A DNA stretch of 64,000 nucleotides from Ostreococcus lucimarinus CCE9901. Its lineage: Eukaryota > Chlorophyta > Mamiellophyceae > Mamiellales > Bathycoccaceae. The notes under the pieces were generated by a model. That model was not told where the DNA came from. It searched no databases and saw nothing but the letters and a program-made list of their open reading frames with translations. A program made the translations under genes and the position numbers. This document shows, piece after piece, positions 1-8,157 of this stretch. The stretch spans positions 90,677 to 154,676 of the forward strand of contig NC_009373.1 in NCBI RefSeq assembly GCF_000092065.1, given 5' to 3'. Numbering within the stretch: position 1 is the stretch's first letter; each line of letters opens with the position of its first letter.

Positions 1-652
1 GGCTACCTTGGAGCGCATGGCGCGTGGGTACACGCGCGAGTCTTACTTTGCCCTCATCGATCGCGTCAAGGCGATGATTCCGGGGTGCGCCATCACCACG
101 GATATCATCAGCGGCTTTTGCGGCGAGACCGAGGACGATCACGAGGACACCGTGAGTTTGATGAGCGCGATCGGATACGAACAAGCGTTCATGTTCGCTT
201 ACAGCGAACGCGAGGGCACGGCGGGGCAAAGACACCAAATCGACGACGTCCCCGAAGACGTGAAGCAGCGGCGTCTGCAGGAAGTCATCGACGCCTTTCG
301 AGCGCGCGCGGCGGAGAAGCAACAGATGGAGATCGGTTCCACGCATTGCGTGTTGGTGGAGGGTCCGAGTAAGAAAAACTCCGACGAGTGGACGGGGAAG
401 ACGGACACATCGAAGTGGGTGGTGTTCGAAAAGAATGATGCCATCGGCAAGTACGCCGGCGACGAAGACGCGCCGACGAGCGGGTCGTACGGCGTCAAGC
501 CTGGAGATTACGTCGCCGTTCGCGTCACTGGGTGCAGTACGGGGACGTTATTTGGTCAAGTTCTCGGTAAGACGAGTTTGGTAGAGTTTCAAAACTTGCA
601 CGGCGCGCAGTGGACGACGCCAAAGTCGAGCAACGGCGCGAGCGCGCGTTGA
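1..652 (+). CDS. CDK5RAP1: tRNA methylthiotransferase, CDK5RAP1/MiaB type (3' part only)
   Basis: The frame is open from base 2, so the gene continues upstream of the window and only its last 216 or so codons are present. This family adds a 2-methylthio group to N6-isopentenyladenosine at position 37 of tRNAs, in bacteria and organelles, using radical SAM chemistry. Visible here are the end of the radical SAM domain (the RGYTRE segment and a GFCGETEDDHEDT stretch matching the family GFPGET motif) and a C-terminal TRAM-like RNA-binding region from about residue 110 to 195. The N-terminal iron-sulfur cluster cysteines would lie outside the window. Its stop is 38 bp from the stop of the convergent helicase gene. 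The family call is firm. CDK5RAP1 rather than another MiaB paralogue is less certain without the N-terminus. Confidence 0.85.
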   Translation, partial: ATLERMARGYTRESYFALIDRVKAMIPGCAITTDIISGFCGETEDDHEDTVSLMSAIGYEQAFMFAYSEREGTAGQRHQIDDVPEDVKQRRLQEVIDAFRARAAEKQQMEIGSTHCVLVEGPSKKNSDEWTGKTDTSKWVVFEKNDAIGKYAGDEDAPTSGSYGVKPGDYVAVRVTGCSTGTLFGQVLGKTSLVEFQNLHGAQWTTPKSSNGASAR

Positions 653-690
653 CGCGAGCGATGTAAAATTACACACAATCTAATCATTAT

Positions 691-2607
691 TCATCTTTCG
701 TCGACGACCGATTCTTCTTCCGCTTCATCCTTCGCCCGCACGTATCGTCTCTTCAAGCCGAGCGCCAACGCGACGTCTTCCGCGACGTCTTCTGCTCGAG
801 TGTCCACGACGCACGTGACGTAAAACGGTCCCTCCTGCCCCGTGCGCGCCGTGCGTCCGCATCGGTGCACGTGCATCTCCATGGACGGCGCCGCGCCGTA
901 CTGCACGACGTGATGTAATTGCGGAAAATCGATTCCACGCGCCGCGAGATCGGTGCACACGCACGTGGTGAGCTCACCGGAGATGAAATCGTCGAGGACG
1001 ACGCCGCGCTCCTTCGCCTTGCCGTGAAACGCGAGCGCGACGACGTCGCGCTCGTCGAGTTTTTGCACGACTTCATCCGCCTCTTCGGGAGAGTTGACGA
1101 AGATGAGCGTTTTGTACTGTTTGTGCCGTTCGAGCGCGTCGGCCAAGGCGGCGAATTTCGCCTCGGCACCGTCGACGTCGTCCACGCGCGTCTTGAGCTG
1201 CGGATGCACGCGACCGAATTGCGCCGTCGAGATCCACTCGAATTCGTCCGCCGCTTCCGCCGGAAATGCGTCGAGCAGAGGCTGCGCCTCGCGCATCGTA
1301 GCCGCGGCGAAAACGTACTGCACGCGCGCGTCGAATCGATTGACCCCACCCTCGCCGTACGTCGCGGCGATGATACCGCCGACGTCGCGAGCGAAACCGC
1401 TCGACAACATTTCATCCGCCTCGTCCACGACGACGTGACGCAAACGACCGAGCAACACCCACTCGTCTTTGATGAGTTTCAGCAAGCGCGCGGGCGTGCA
1501 CACGAGGATATCGGCGTTGCGAAATTCCGGAATCGCCTCCTCGTCTCCCGCGAGCTTCGACTTGTCCGCCGACGTGGATTTCGTCTTTTTCGCTTTGCCC
1601 GTCTTGGCGCCGCCCTTGGATTTCGGTCTCACCAACTTCTTCTCCTTCCCGAGCAGCGCGAACACGCTCGGCGTCGGCACGTCCGCGCTCGCGCTGCTCC
1701 AATACGCCGCGAGTTCGGCGGCGTGCGCGACCTGTCTCCCCAGCTCCACGCTCGGCGTCAACGCGACGCACGCGGGACAACATCGTCCGCTTCGCTTCGT
1801 CCCTTTCCTCCCCGGCGTCGTCATCGACGCCAATATCGGCAGCAGGTACGCGAACGTCTTCCCCGACCCCGTCTCCGCGAGCAACACCGCGGACTTCCCC
1901 CGAACGAGCTCCGGAATCGCCAATCGCTGAATCTCCGTCGTCCGCCGCAACCCGGCGTCTCGCGCGTTCGCCGCCAATCCCGCCGGCAATCCCGCCCTCT
2001 CGAGCGCGTTCGCCCCCCCCGAATCCCCATTCGCGCCCTCTCGCGCCTCTCTCTCCGCGCGCCGCGCGTCCCTCGCCCTTCTCGCCGCCTCCCACGGCCG
2101 TTCCGTCCCTCGCTTATACGCCGTCGCCGCCTTTCCCGAATCCGCCCTCGTCGTCTCCGACCCCCCGTCTCGCCGTCGAATCCTCCCATCCACCGCCCGC
2201 GCGTCGACGTCCTCCCCCATCATTCGCGCCCATCCGCTCAGGCCCTCGTCCTCGCCCCAGTACGCGTCTCGCGCGCGCGTCGCGTCGCCTCTTCTCGTCG
2301 CGTCGCGTCGTCGCGTCGCCCTCGCGAGCGCCGCCGCGCTCGCCGCGCGAAATCCCGCCTCGTCGTCGTCGTCGTCGCTTCGGCGCGCGTTTGAGTCGCG
2401 CGTCAATCGCGCGTATTTCGCGTCGTTCGTCGACGCCCACGAGCGCGCGCGCGGCCGTCGCGCGTCGAGGGCGTCGTCGCCGTCGCGCGTCGAGCCGGCG
2501 GCGGCGACGACTCGTCGCGTCGTGTTCGCGTCCGCGCGCCGCGACGCGACGGGAAAACGACGCGACGACGCGACGGGCGTCGCGCGCGGCGCGAATCGCG
2601 CGGGCAT
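691..2607 (-). CDS. DEAD-box ATP-dependent RNA helicase, probably organellar
   Basis: This is a 638-residue helicase with an Arg/Ala-rich leader of about 200 residues that looks like a plastid or mitochondrial transit region followed by disorder. The motifs run in order: a Q-motif-like IQRLAIPELV, Walker A AETGSGKT (near residue 240), DEAD (near 394), motif III as AAT instead of SAT, a RGIDF segment, and motif VI as HRCGRTARTG. The HRxGRTAR form of motif VI and the lysine-rich insertion of about 45 residues before the DEAD motif resemble the plant organellar helicases RH22 and RH39, which act in organellar rRNA and ribosome assembly. That subfamily placement is inference. The ATG at 2605-2607 is the first of the frame. 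A long ORF on the opposite strand (919-2394) is a shadow. Confidence 0.88.
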   Translation of the reverse strand: MPARFAPRATPVASSRRFPVASRRADANTTRRVVAAAGSTRDGDDALDARRPRARSWASTNDAKYARLTRDSNARRSDDDDDEAGFRAASAAALARATRRRDATRRGDATRARDAYWGEDEGLSGWARMMGEDVDARAVDGRIRRRDGGSETTRADSGKAATAYKRGTERPWEAARRARDARRAEREAREGANGDSGGANALERAGLPAGLAANARDAGLRRTTEIQRLAIPELVRGKSAVLLAETGSGKTFAYLLPILASMTTPGRKGTKRSGRCCPACVALTPSVELGRQVAHAAELAAYWSSASADVPTPSVFALLGKEKKLVRPKSKGGAKTGKAKKTKSTSADKSKLAGDEEAIPEFRNADILVCTPARLLKLIKDEWVLLGRLRHVVVDEADEMLSSGFARDVGGIIAATYGEGGVNRFDARVQYVFAAATMREAQPLLDAFPAEAADEFEWISTAQFGRVHPQLKTRVDDVDGAEAKFAALADALERHKQYKTLIFVNSPEEADEVVQKLDERDVVALAFHGKAKERGVVLDDFISGELTTCVCTDLAARGIDFPQLHHVVQYGAAPSMEMHVHRCGRTARTGQEGPFYVTCVVDTRAEDVAEDVALALGLKRRYVRAKDEAEEESVVDER

Positions 2608-2954
2608 CGCGCGCTCGACGCGCGCGCGGGAGCGCGGTCGCGAGGTCGGCGCGGCGCGCGACCGATTCGATGCGATACTCCATCATGGGGTTAAAATATA
2701 TTTATATATGTACTGGTTCGTCTATGGGTTTGTGTGTATTTATATATGTACCGTATGTCCGATGTGTATATTTATGTATAGACGCACACACGACGCCATT
2801 CGAGGGTTTCGCGCTGTGCGACGCGCGACCGCACCTCGCGACGCGACGCGCGACGACGAACGACGCGTCGCGAAACGCGCGCGCACGTTTATTTACCGCC
2901 GCTCGACGCGACCGCCGAAGCTCGCTCGACGCGACCGCGACGCACACGCGGACG
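2608..2954. other. Divergent intergenic region with AT-rich block
   Basis: This 347-bp spacer separates the helicase and bL19 start codons and must hold both promoters. From about 2690 to 2785 it is strikingly AT-rich for this genome, with repeated TATATAT and TATGTA elements (for example TTTATATATGTAC near 2700 and again near 2740). These could serve as TATA-like elements. No ORF here is convincing. Confidence 0.5.
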
Positions 2955-3866
2955 ATGATGACGACGACGACGACGACGCCGGCGCGCGCGACGGCGACGC
3001 GGGCGACGCTCGCCGCGCGACGCGCGACGTCGATTCGCGGCGCGCGATGCGCGCGACCGACGCACACTGCGACGCTTCAACGCTCAACGCGTCGAGCGCG
3101 CGTCGAGATCGCGTGCAGCGCGACGAAGACGGCGCACTCGTACAGCCACACGAACAAGAAGGGTTTGTCGGCGTACGTCGAGCGCGCGAGCGCGCGACAG
3201 ACGAAGCGCGATCTGATCCCGTTCCGAGTCGGGATGACGCTGAGGGTGGGCGTGACGGTGAAAGAAGGGAATAAGACGCGGGTGCAACCCTTCGAGGGGG
3301 TGGTGATCGGGATTCACCGCGCGGGCGTGGCGACGACGGTGACGGTGCGGAAAACCTTGCAGGGGTTCGGCGTGGAGCGAGTGTTTCCGGTGCACTCGCC
3401 GTTGTGCACGTTCGAGGAGGTTCGCGGCGCGGGTAAACCGGTGGTACGTATTTTATTGAGCGTCGACGCGGGCGCGACGGCGCGACGGCGCGACGCGGGA
3501 CGCGCGAGGACGCGAGACGCGACGCGCGCGGATAACCCTCGAGCCGCGCGACGCGGACGACTGACCTCGAGCGATCTCTTCTTCATTTTCTCCGCGCAGG
3601 TTCGTCGCGCGAAATTATTCTACCTCCGCCGATTGGTGGGCAAACAAGCGCGCCTGAAGACGCGCTTCGTGTCCAAGCGCGAGGGCAAGACGAGACACGA
3701 GATCAAGATGGAAGCCATGCGCGCCGAGGACGCGCGTCTGCAAGCCGTCGCCGACGCCGAAGCCGCCGCCGCCGCCGCCGCCGCCGAGGCCGCCGCCGCC
3801 GCCGAGGCCGCCGCCGCCGAGGCCGCCGCCGCCGAGGCCGCGTCTTCGGAGGAACCCGCGGAGTAG
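2955..3866 (+). CDS. rpl19: Plastid ribosomal protein bL19, one intron
   Basis: I model exons 2955-3443 and 3600-3866, giving 251 residues. The intron (3444-3599, 156 nt) starts GTACGT, ends GCGCAG and has a CTGAC branch-point candidate at 3561-3565. Both exons meet at a codon boundary. The leader (residues 1 to about 60) is Thr/Arg/Ala-rich and fits a chloroplast transit peptide. The bL19 core follows, with the segments PFRVGMTLRVGVTV, QPFEGVVIG, VERVFPVHSP and, across the splice, VRRAKLFYLR. bL19 sits at the interface of the two ribosomal subunits. The C-terminus is unusual: an Ala-rich repeat of the form E-A4-9 ending in an acidic tail. The intron has a length divisible by three and no stop in frame, so the unspliced message would encode a 52-residue insertion. 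ATG 2958 is an equally possible start. Confidence 0.9.
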   Translation: MMTTTTTTPARATATRATLAARRATSIRGARCARPTHTATLQRSTRRARVEIACSATKTAHSYSHTNKKGLSAYVERASARQTKRDLIPFRVGMTLRVGVTVKEGNKTRVQPFEGVVIGIHRAGVATTVTVRKTLQGFGVERVFPVHSPLCTFEEVRGAGKPVVRILLSVDAGATARRRDAGRARTRDATRADNPRAARRGRLTSSDLFFIFSAQVRRAKLFYLRRLVGKQARLKTRFVSKREGKTRHEIKMEAMRAEDARLQAVADAEAAAAAAAAEAAAAAEAAAAEAAAAEAASSEEPAE

Positions 3867-4077
3867 AGCTTTTAACGCATCGATTCATCACCACGAACGC
3901 GTCTTCGCCTCGACGCCCGGCGCCCGGCGCCGCGCCCCCCCCGGTCACCCTCGCGTCGTCGCGATATCCCTCTTTCACCACCCCGAATACGTACTCAAAC
4001 CTCATATTTTACCCAACTGTAAACCTAACGAATCCCACTCGCCGCGCCATCGCGCCGCACTCCGCGACGCGCGCGCC

Positions 4078-4679
4078 ATGGCCGCCACGATCACGCTCCG
4101 CTCGTCCGACGACGAGACCTTCGAGGTCGACGAGGACGTCGCTTTGTGCGTGCCCGCGCGTGTCGCGACGCGCGAATCGCGACGCGCGAATCGCGACGAA
4201 GGAATCGCGTCGAACGATTCGAAACCTCGACGACCGACGACCGACGACCGAGGACTGACGAGACGCGACGACGACGCGCGCGCGACGACAGCCTGTCGGA
4301 GACGATTAAATCCATCATCGAGGACACGGAGAACGACGCGCCGGTGCCGCTGCCGAACGTGAACTCGAAGATTTTGACCAAGGTGATCGAGTACTGCAAG
4401 TATCACGTCAAGGCGAAGAAGGAGAACGAATCCGAGGCGAACGTGAAGGCGTTCAACAACGATTTCGTCAAGGTGGACCAGGCGACGCTGTTTGAAATCA
4501 TTCTGGCGGCGAATTACTTGAACATGAAGGGGCTGCTGGACTTGACGTGCATGACGGTGGCGAACATGATGAAGGGGAAGACGCCGGAGGAGATTCGTAA
4601 GACGTTTAACATCAAGAATGATTTCACGCCCGAGGAGGAAGAGGAGGTTAGGAAGGAAAATCAATGGGCGTTCGATTAA
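4078..4679 (+). CDS. SKP1: SKP1, SCF ubiquitin ligase adaptor, one intron
   Basis: Exons 4078-4145 and 4292-4679 give a 151-residue protein, close to the usual 155-165. The intron (4146-4291) has a GTGCGT donor, CTGAC at 4254-4258 and an ACAG acceptor. It splits a Phe codon so that residues 19-31 read [13 protein letters not shown], matching the SKP1 consensus spacing before TIK. The BTB/POZ-like N-terminal half ([19 protein letters not shown]) is followed by the C-terminal helices that bind F-boxes ([19 protein letters not shown], the [13 protein letters not shown] segment, and the terminal ENQWAFD). SKP1 links cullin-1 to F-box proteins. Identification is certain from these signatures. Confidence 0.96.
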
Positions 4680-4836
4680 TCGACGGTGACGACGAGACGA
4701 GACGAGACGACGAACGACGAACGACGAGACGAGACGACGAGACTCGAAAAATTTACTGTATCATGAACAACACGATTAGCTAGCGATGACGATGAGAATA
4801 CGACGACGAAAGAAAACGCATCTTCAAAACGCCGCG

Positions 4837-6117
4837 TCACAAGTACTCGTTCGCCTTCATCTCCGCGAGCTCGGGTAAGGACACTTCGATCTCGATTTCT
4901 TCCTCCTCGCCCTTGGCCGCGAACGACGACGTCTTGATCGTCCACGGTCCGCGGGGCTTGCGAACCTCGGTCAAGTCACCGTTTTCGCCCGCGGGCGCGC
5001 ATTCGAATCCTTCGTCGCGTCGCGCCAATTGCGCGACGGCTTTCATCGCGAGTTCGAACGCCTGAAGCTCGATGATCGCCGGTCGGGAAATCTCGAGATT
5101 GTCGCCGGATTCCTCGTCTAGGGCGATTTTAAAGAATAGCGGCCACAACACGCCGCCGACTTCACCCTCCGCCGCGACTAACGGCCAATCGTGCGCGTCG
5201 CGCGCGTCTAAATCCTCGAAAGGCGTCTCCACAGCGCTCGAAAACATGCACGTCTGCCCCTCCAAGCTCGGCTCGACGTCCTCGTTCCCGTGCTCGACCT
5301 CAAACGCCACCTGCGCATCCTTCAGCGTCTTGTGCACGTTGAATCCGAAGTTTTCATCCTCGAACGTCCCATCGAACGCGACGAAGCACGTCAACCGCAT
5401 CGTGACGTCGTCGCGCAGCATTAACCGGTACGCGATTTTCACCGGTCGACGCCGTTCAAGCTTACGCCGAATCCCGCACTCAGCGAACGCCTTCGCCGCG
5501 CCGAATAAACTCGCACCGAACCGAGGCGTGAACCCATCGATGGATTCCATCAATCCCGGCAAATGCTGCGTCCCCCAGACCTCGTCATTCTCGCTCGGCC
5601 GCATCTGCGGCTCGATTTGCCCTCGCACCACGTCTCGCAACACGCTCTCCGGCACCGGCGCGAAACTCACATCTCGCACGCTCGGTATTTTCGCCATCAC
5701 CCCATCTCGGCATCCATTGACATACTTACACCCATCGAACGAATCCCACTCCTCGAGCGATTTCCCCGCCAGCGCGCGCGCCGTCGCCGTGCACGCGAAC
5801 GCCACGCGCGTCGGCTTCGCCGTCGTCCCCTCGCCGTCGCCCTTTTTGCTCGAATTCAGCACCTTTGGATTTTCCGCGACGCGAGACAGAAATTCGACAA
5901 CCTCTTCGCACGTCGGTTCGTCGTACACCACGTTCCCGCGCTCGTCGTCGCCGTGCGCGTGCGACAGAAATTCTCCAGTCTGCGTGCGGATGACCAAAAT
6001 CAGCGTTGGACGCGTCGGTTCTTGCTCCTCGGGCGCCTTCTCGCGCGTGTCTTCCGTCGGCACCCAGGCGCGAAGTTTATGCACGTACACGTGCCACGTC
6101 ACGGCGTCGCTCGCCAT
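4837..6117 (-). CDS. Conserved-looking protein of unknown function
   Basis: A 426-residue protein that I do not recognise. I chose the ATG at 6115-6117 (MASDAVTWHVYVHKLRAW) because the frame upstream of it becomes Arg/Ala/Ser-rich and runs into the divergent TruA gene. The protein is acidic and has no clear membrane segment or signal peptide. Notable blocks are PTLILVIRTQTGEFLSHAH (30-60), the VWGTQHLPGLMESIDGFTPR region (near 225), and a C-terminal part with WPLFFKIALDEESG and an acidic GEEEEIEIEVSLPEL. The normal composition and absence of low-complexity sequence argue for a real, structured, probably cytosolic protein. Its start is 115 bp from the divergent truA start, so the two probably share a promoter region. 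Confidence 0.75.
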   Translation of the reverse strand: MASDAVTWHVYVHKLRAWVPTEDTREKAPEEQEPTRPTLILVIRTQTGEFLSHAHGDDERGNVVYDEPTCEEVVEFLSRVAENPKVLNSSKKGDGEGTTAKPTRVAFACTATARALAGKSLEEWDSFDGCKYVNGCRDGVMAKIPSVRDVSFAPVPESVLRDVVRGQIEPQMRPSENDEVWGTQHLPGLMESIDGFTPRFGASLFGAAKAFAECGIRRKLERRRPVKIAYRLMLRDDVTMRLTCFVAFDGTFEDENFGFNVHKTLKDAQVAFEVEHGNEDVEPSLEGQTCMFSSAVETPFEDLDARDAHDWPLVAAEGEVGGVLWPLFFKIALDEESGDNLEISRPAIIELQAFELAMKAVAQLARRDEGFECAPAGENGDLTEVRKPRGPWTIKTSSFAAKGEEEEIEIEVSLPELAEMKANEYL

Positions 6118-6232
6118 CGCGCGCGCGTTCGAAGCGTCGCGAAGTGCGGTGAGGTTTGTCCCGGTGTCCCGCGTCGGGACGCGAAACGCGCCCGCACATC
6201 GCGGCGGGCGTCCATGCGGCGCGCGCGACGCG

Positions 6233-7357
6233 ATGGCGACGTGTGAATGGACGCGCGCGATCGTTCGAGCGCGCGCCGCGCGCGCGGAGAGGCGCGCAGA
6301 CGACGCGCGGGGAGGATTTCGAGCGCAAAAAGTGCGCTCGCGCGCTCGGGCTGGCGCGGGAAAGCGACGCGCGCGGGCCAACGCGACGGTTCGCGCGAGC
6401 GAAAACGACGAAAGCGGCGCGGCGTCGAACGCGAGCGTCCGCGAGAGCGAGCCGTATGGGGAAAACGCGGCGAAAAACGCGGCGTATAAGGCTTCGATGT
6501 CGGACGCGCAGCTCGAGCTGCATCGCGCTTCGGGACGCGACGTCACGTACGCGCTGAAGATTTCGTACGATGGCGAGCGTTATAATGGATTTCAGTACCA
6601 AGGCGAAGACGTGCCGACGATTCAGCGCGAACTCGAGCGCGCGCTCGCGAAGCTGACCGGGATCGATCGAGAACGGCTTCGATTGGGCGCCGCCGGTCGC
6701 ACCGACGCCGGCGTGCACGCGCGAGGGCAAGTCGCGCACTTTTATTGCGAAAAATCGTTAGGAGAAGACTTGACGCGGTGTCAAAAGGCGATGAACGGGA
6801 TGTTACCGAAAGACATTCGCGTCGACGCGTTCTGGGAACCCCATCCGTTGTTTCATTCGAGATTTCACGCGAGCGGCAAGACGTACCACTACTACGTGGA
6901 CGCGCGCGCGACGTCGAGCCCGTTCACGAGAAAGTACGCGCATCAGGTCGGATGGCGCCCGTGCGACGTCGAACTGTTGCGTCAAGCCGCGCAGTTGTTC
7001 GTCGGGACGATGGATTACAAAGGGTTTTGCAACACGTCGAGGGATAAATCAAACGAGGACAGGAACACGACGCGAACGATTCGTCGCTTCGACGTCTTCG
7101 AGGACGCCGCGGACGACGGATTGATTCGTCTCGAGGTCGAGGGCGACGGATTTTTGTATCGTCAAGTGCGCAACATGGTCGGCGCGCTCTTGGTCGTCGC
7201 GAGCGGCAAGCACGACCTGGCGTACCTGCGAACGCTCATCGAAACCAAGGATCGCTCGCGCGCGCCCATGGGCGCGCCCGCGCGCGGCTTGTTTCTTCAC
7301 GAAGTCTTCTACCCGACCGAGGTCTTAGCGAGACCTCGTTCGGACGACACCGCTTAA
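6233..7357 (+). CDS. truA: tRNA pseudouridine synthase TruA family, organelle-targeted
   Basis: A 374-residue protein with an Arg/Ala-rich leader of about 100 residues and then a full TruA domain. TruA enzymes convert uridines 38-40 of the tRNA anticodon arm to pseudouridine. The start of the domain (ALKISYDGERYNGFQYQ) is followed by the catalytic motif GRTDAGVHARGQVAHF, with the nucleophilic Asp at about residue 158. Further on are FHSRFHASGKTYHYYV, the FVGTMDYKGFCN block and the C-terminal LEVEGDGFLYRQVRNMVGALL motif, all family hallmarks. The leader suggests plastid or mitochondrial import, which is inference. The start at 6233 was chosen over a much longer open frame from 5072 because that extension is antisense to the 4837-6117 gene. 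Confidence 0.93.
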   Translation: MATCEWTRAIVRARAARAERRADDARGGFRAQKVRSRARAGAGKRRARANATVRASENDESGAASNASVRESEPYGENAAKNAAYKASMSDAQLELHRASGRDVTYALKISYDGERYNGFQYQGEDVPTIQRELERALAKLTGIDRERLRLGAAGRTDAGVHARGQVAHFYCEKSLGEDLTRCQKAMNGMLPKDIRVDAFWEPHPLFHSRFHASGKTYHYYVDARATSSPFTRKYAHQVGWRPCDVELLRQAAQLFVGTMDYKGFCNTSRDKSNEDRNTTRTIRRFDVFEDAADDGLIRLEVEGDGFLYRQVRNMVGALLVVASGKHDLAYLRTLIETKDRSRAPMGAPARGLFLHEVFYPTEVLARPRSDDTA

Positions 7358-7440
7358 ACGCGCGCGCGGCGTCGCTCGCGCGTTCGCTCGCCGCGCGCGC
7401 CCGCGGGCGCTAAAACTGTATTCTAAAATCGCCCTCGTCC

Positions 7441-8142
7441 CTAACCGTCGCGTTTGCGCCGCTCGCCCTCCTCGCGCTGCGCCCTCGCCACGTCCTCGTC
7501 CTCCCCCGCGTCCAGCATCTCCTGCACCATCGCCCCCACCACGTTATCCCCGTCCGTCGCCAAGTAATGCGCGTAGTGCGCGTGCAAACACTTCACCTGT
7601 ATCAGCAGCCCCGTCCCGCCGACGTCGTCCCGCGCGTACCCCCCCACGCCTCGATCCCGCAGCGCCTCCACGTGTTCCCCCCCCAACCGCTCGCACATCT
7701 CCCGCTCTTTCCCCGTCAACAATCCCCATCGCATCGCCGCGTACCGTCTCTGCTGCGCGTCGAAGATTCGCGCCGTCGCCTCGTCGTCGTCGATTTTTCG
7801 CCGCGCCGCCGCCGCGCCGCCGCCGTGCTCCAACCTCCCGACTCGCCTGCACAGCTCGCGATCGCACAGCCACAGCGCGTTCGGCCACGGCGACTCCACC
7901 GTCGTCGACCCGCGCCATTTCTTCGCTCGCGCGCGCCGTCGCGCGCGCTCGTCGTCGCCGCGCGCGCGCTGCGTCCGCAGCGGTCGGCACAGCAAAACCG
8001 TCGGATTCCCGCGCGCGTCGCGCCGCGCGACGCCCAGGACGTCGACGGACCCGTCGAGGCGCTTGACGGCGCGCGCGTCGTCGATCGTCGAGGCGTCGGC
8101 GCGACGCAGCGGCGAAGCGTGCGCCAGGTAACCGTCGGGCAT
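7441..8142 (-). CDS. DUF501 family protein
   Basis: A 233-residue protein starting MPDGYLAHASPLRR. It shows the architecture I associate with the mainly bacterial family DUF501: a first block where an organism-type GVARRDARGNPTVLLCRPL is followed by SPWPNALWLCDRELCRRVGRLE, and a last block VKCLHAHYAHYLATDGDNVVG, matching the family WLTCP...GRLE and VKCLHAHYAHYLA signatures. The biochemical role is unknown. In bacteria the gene often sits near ftsB and ppx/gppA. The chosen ATG (8140-8142) leaves only 15 bp to the divergent ATG at 8158. A longer version to 8343 would overlap that gene and adds only Arg-rich sequence, so I rejected it. The C-terminal 30 residues are charged and probably disordered. 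Confidence 0.75.
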   Translation of the reverse strand: MPDGYLAHASPLRRADASTIDDARAVKRLDGSVDVLGVARRDARGNPTVLLCRPLRTQRARGDDERARRRARAKKWRGSTTVESPWPNALWLCDRELCRRVGRLEHGGGAAAARRKIDDDEATARIFDAQQRRYAAMRWGLLTGKEREMCERLGGEHVEALRDRGVGGYARDDVGGTGLLIQVKCLHAHYAHYLATDGDNVVGAMVQEMLDAGEDEDVARAQREEGERRKRDG

Positions 8143-8157
8143 GCGAAGCGTCGCACA

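Noticed and set aside
919-2394. 491-codon ORF on the plus strand
   Set aside because: It is antisense to the DEAD-box helicase, is Arg/Leu/Val-rich and lacks any motif. High GC leaves long opposite-strand frames open.
5072-6232. Upstream extension of the TruA frame
   Set aside because: It is antisense to the 4837-6117 gene and Ser/Arg-rich; TruA proteins start near the chosen ATG.
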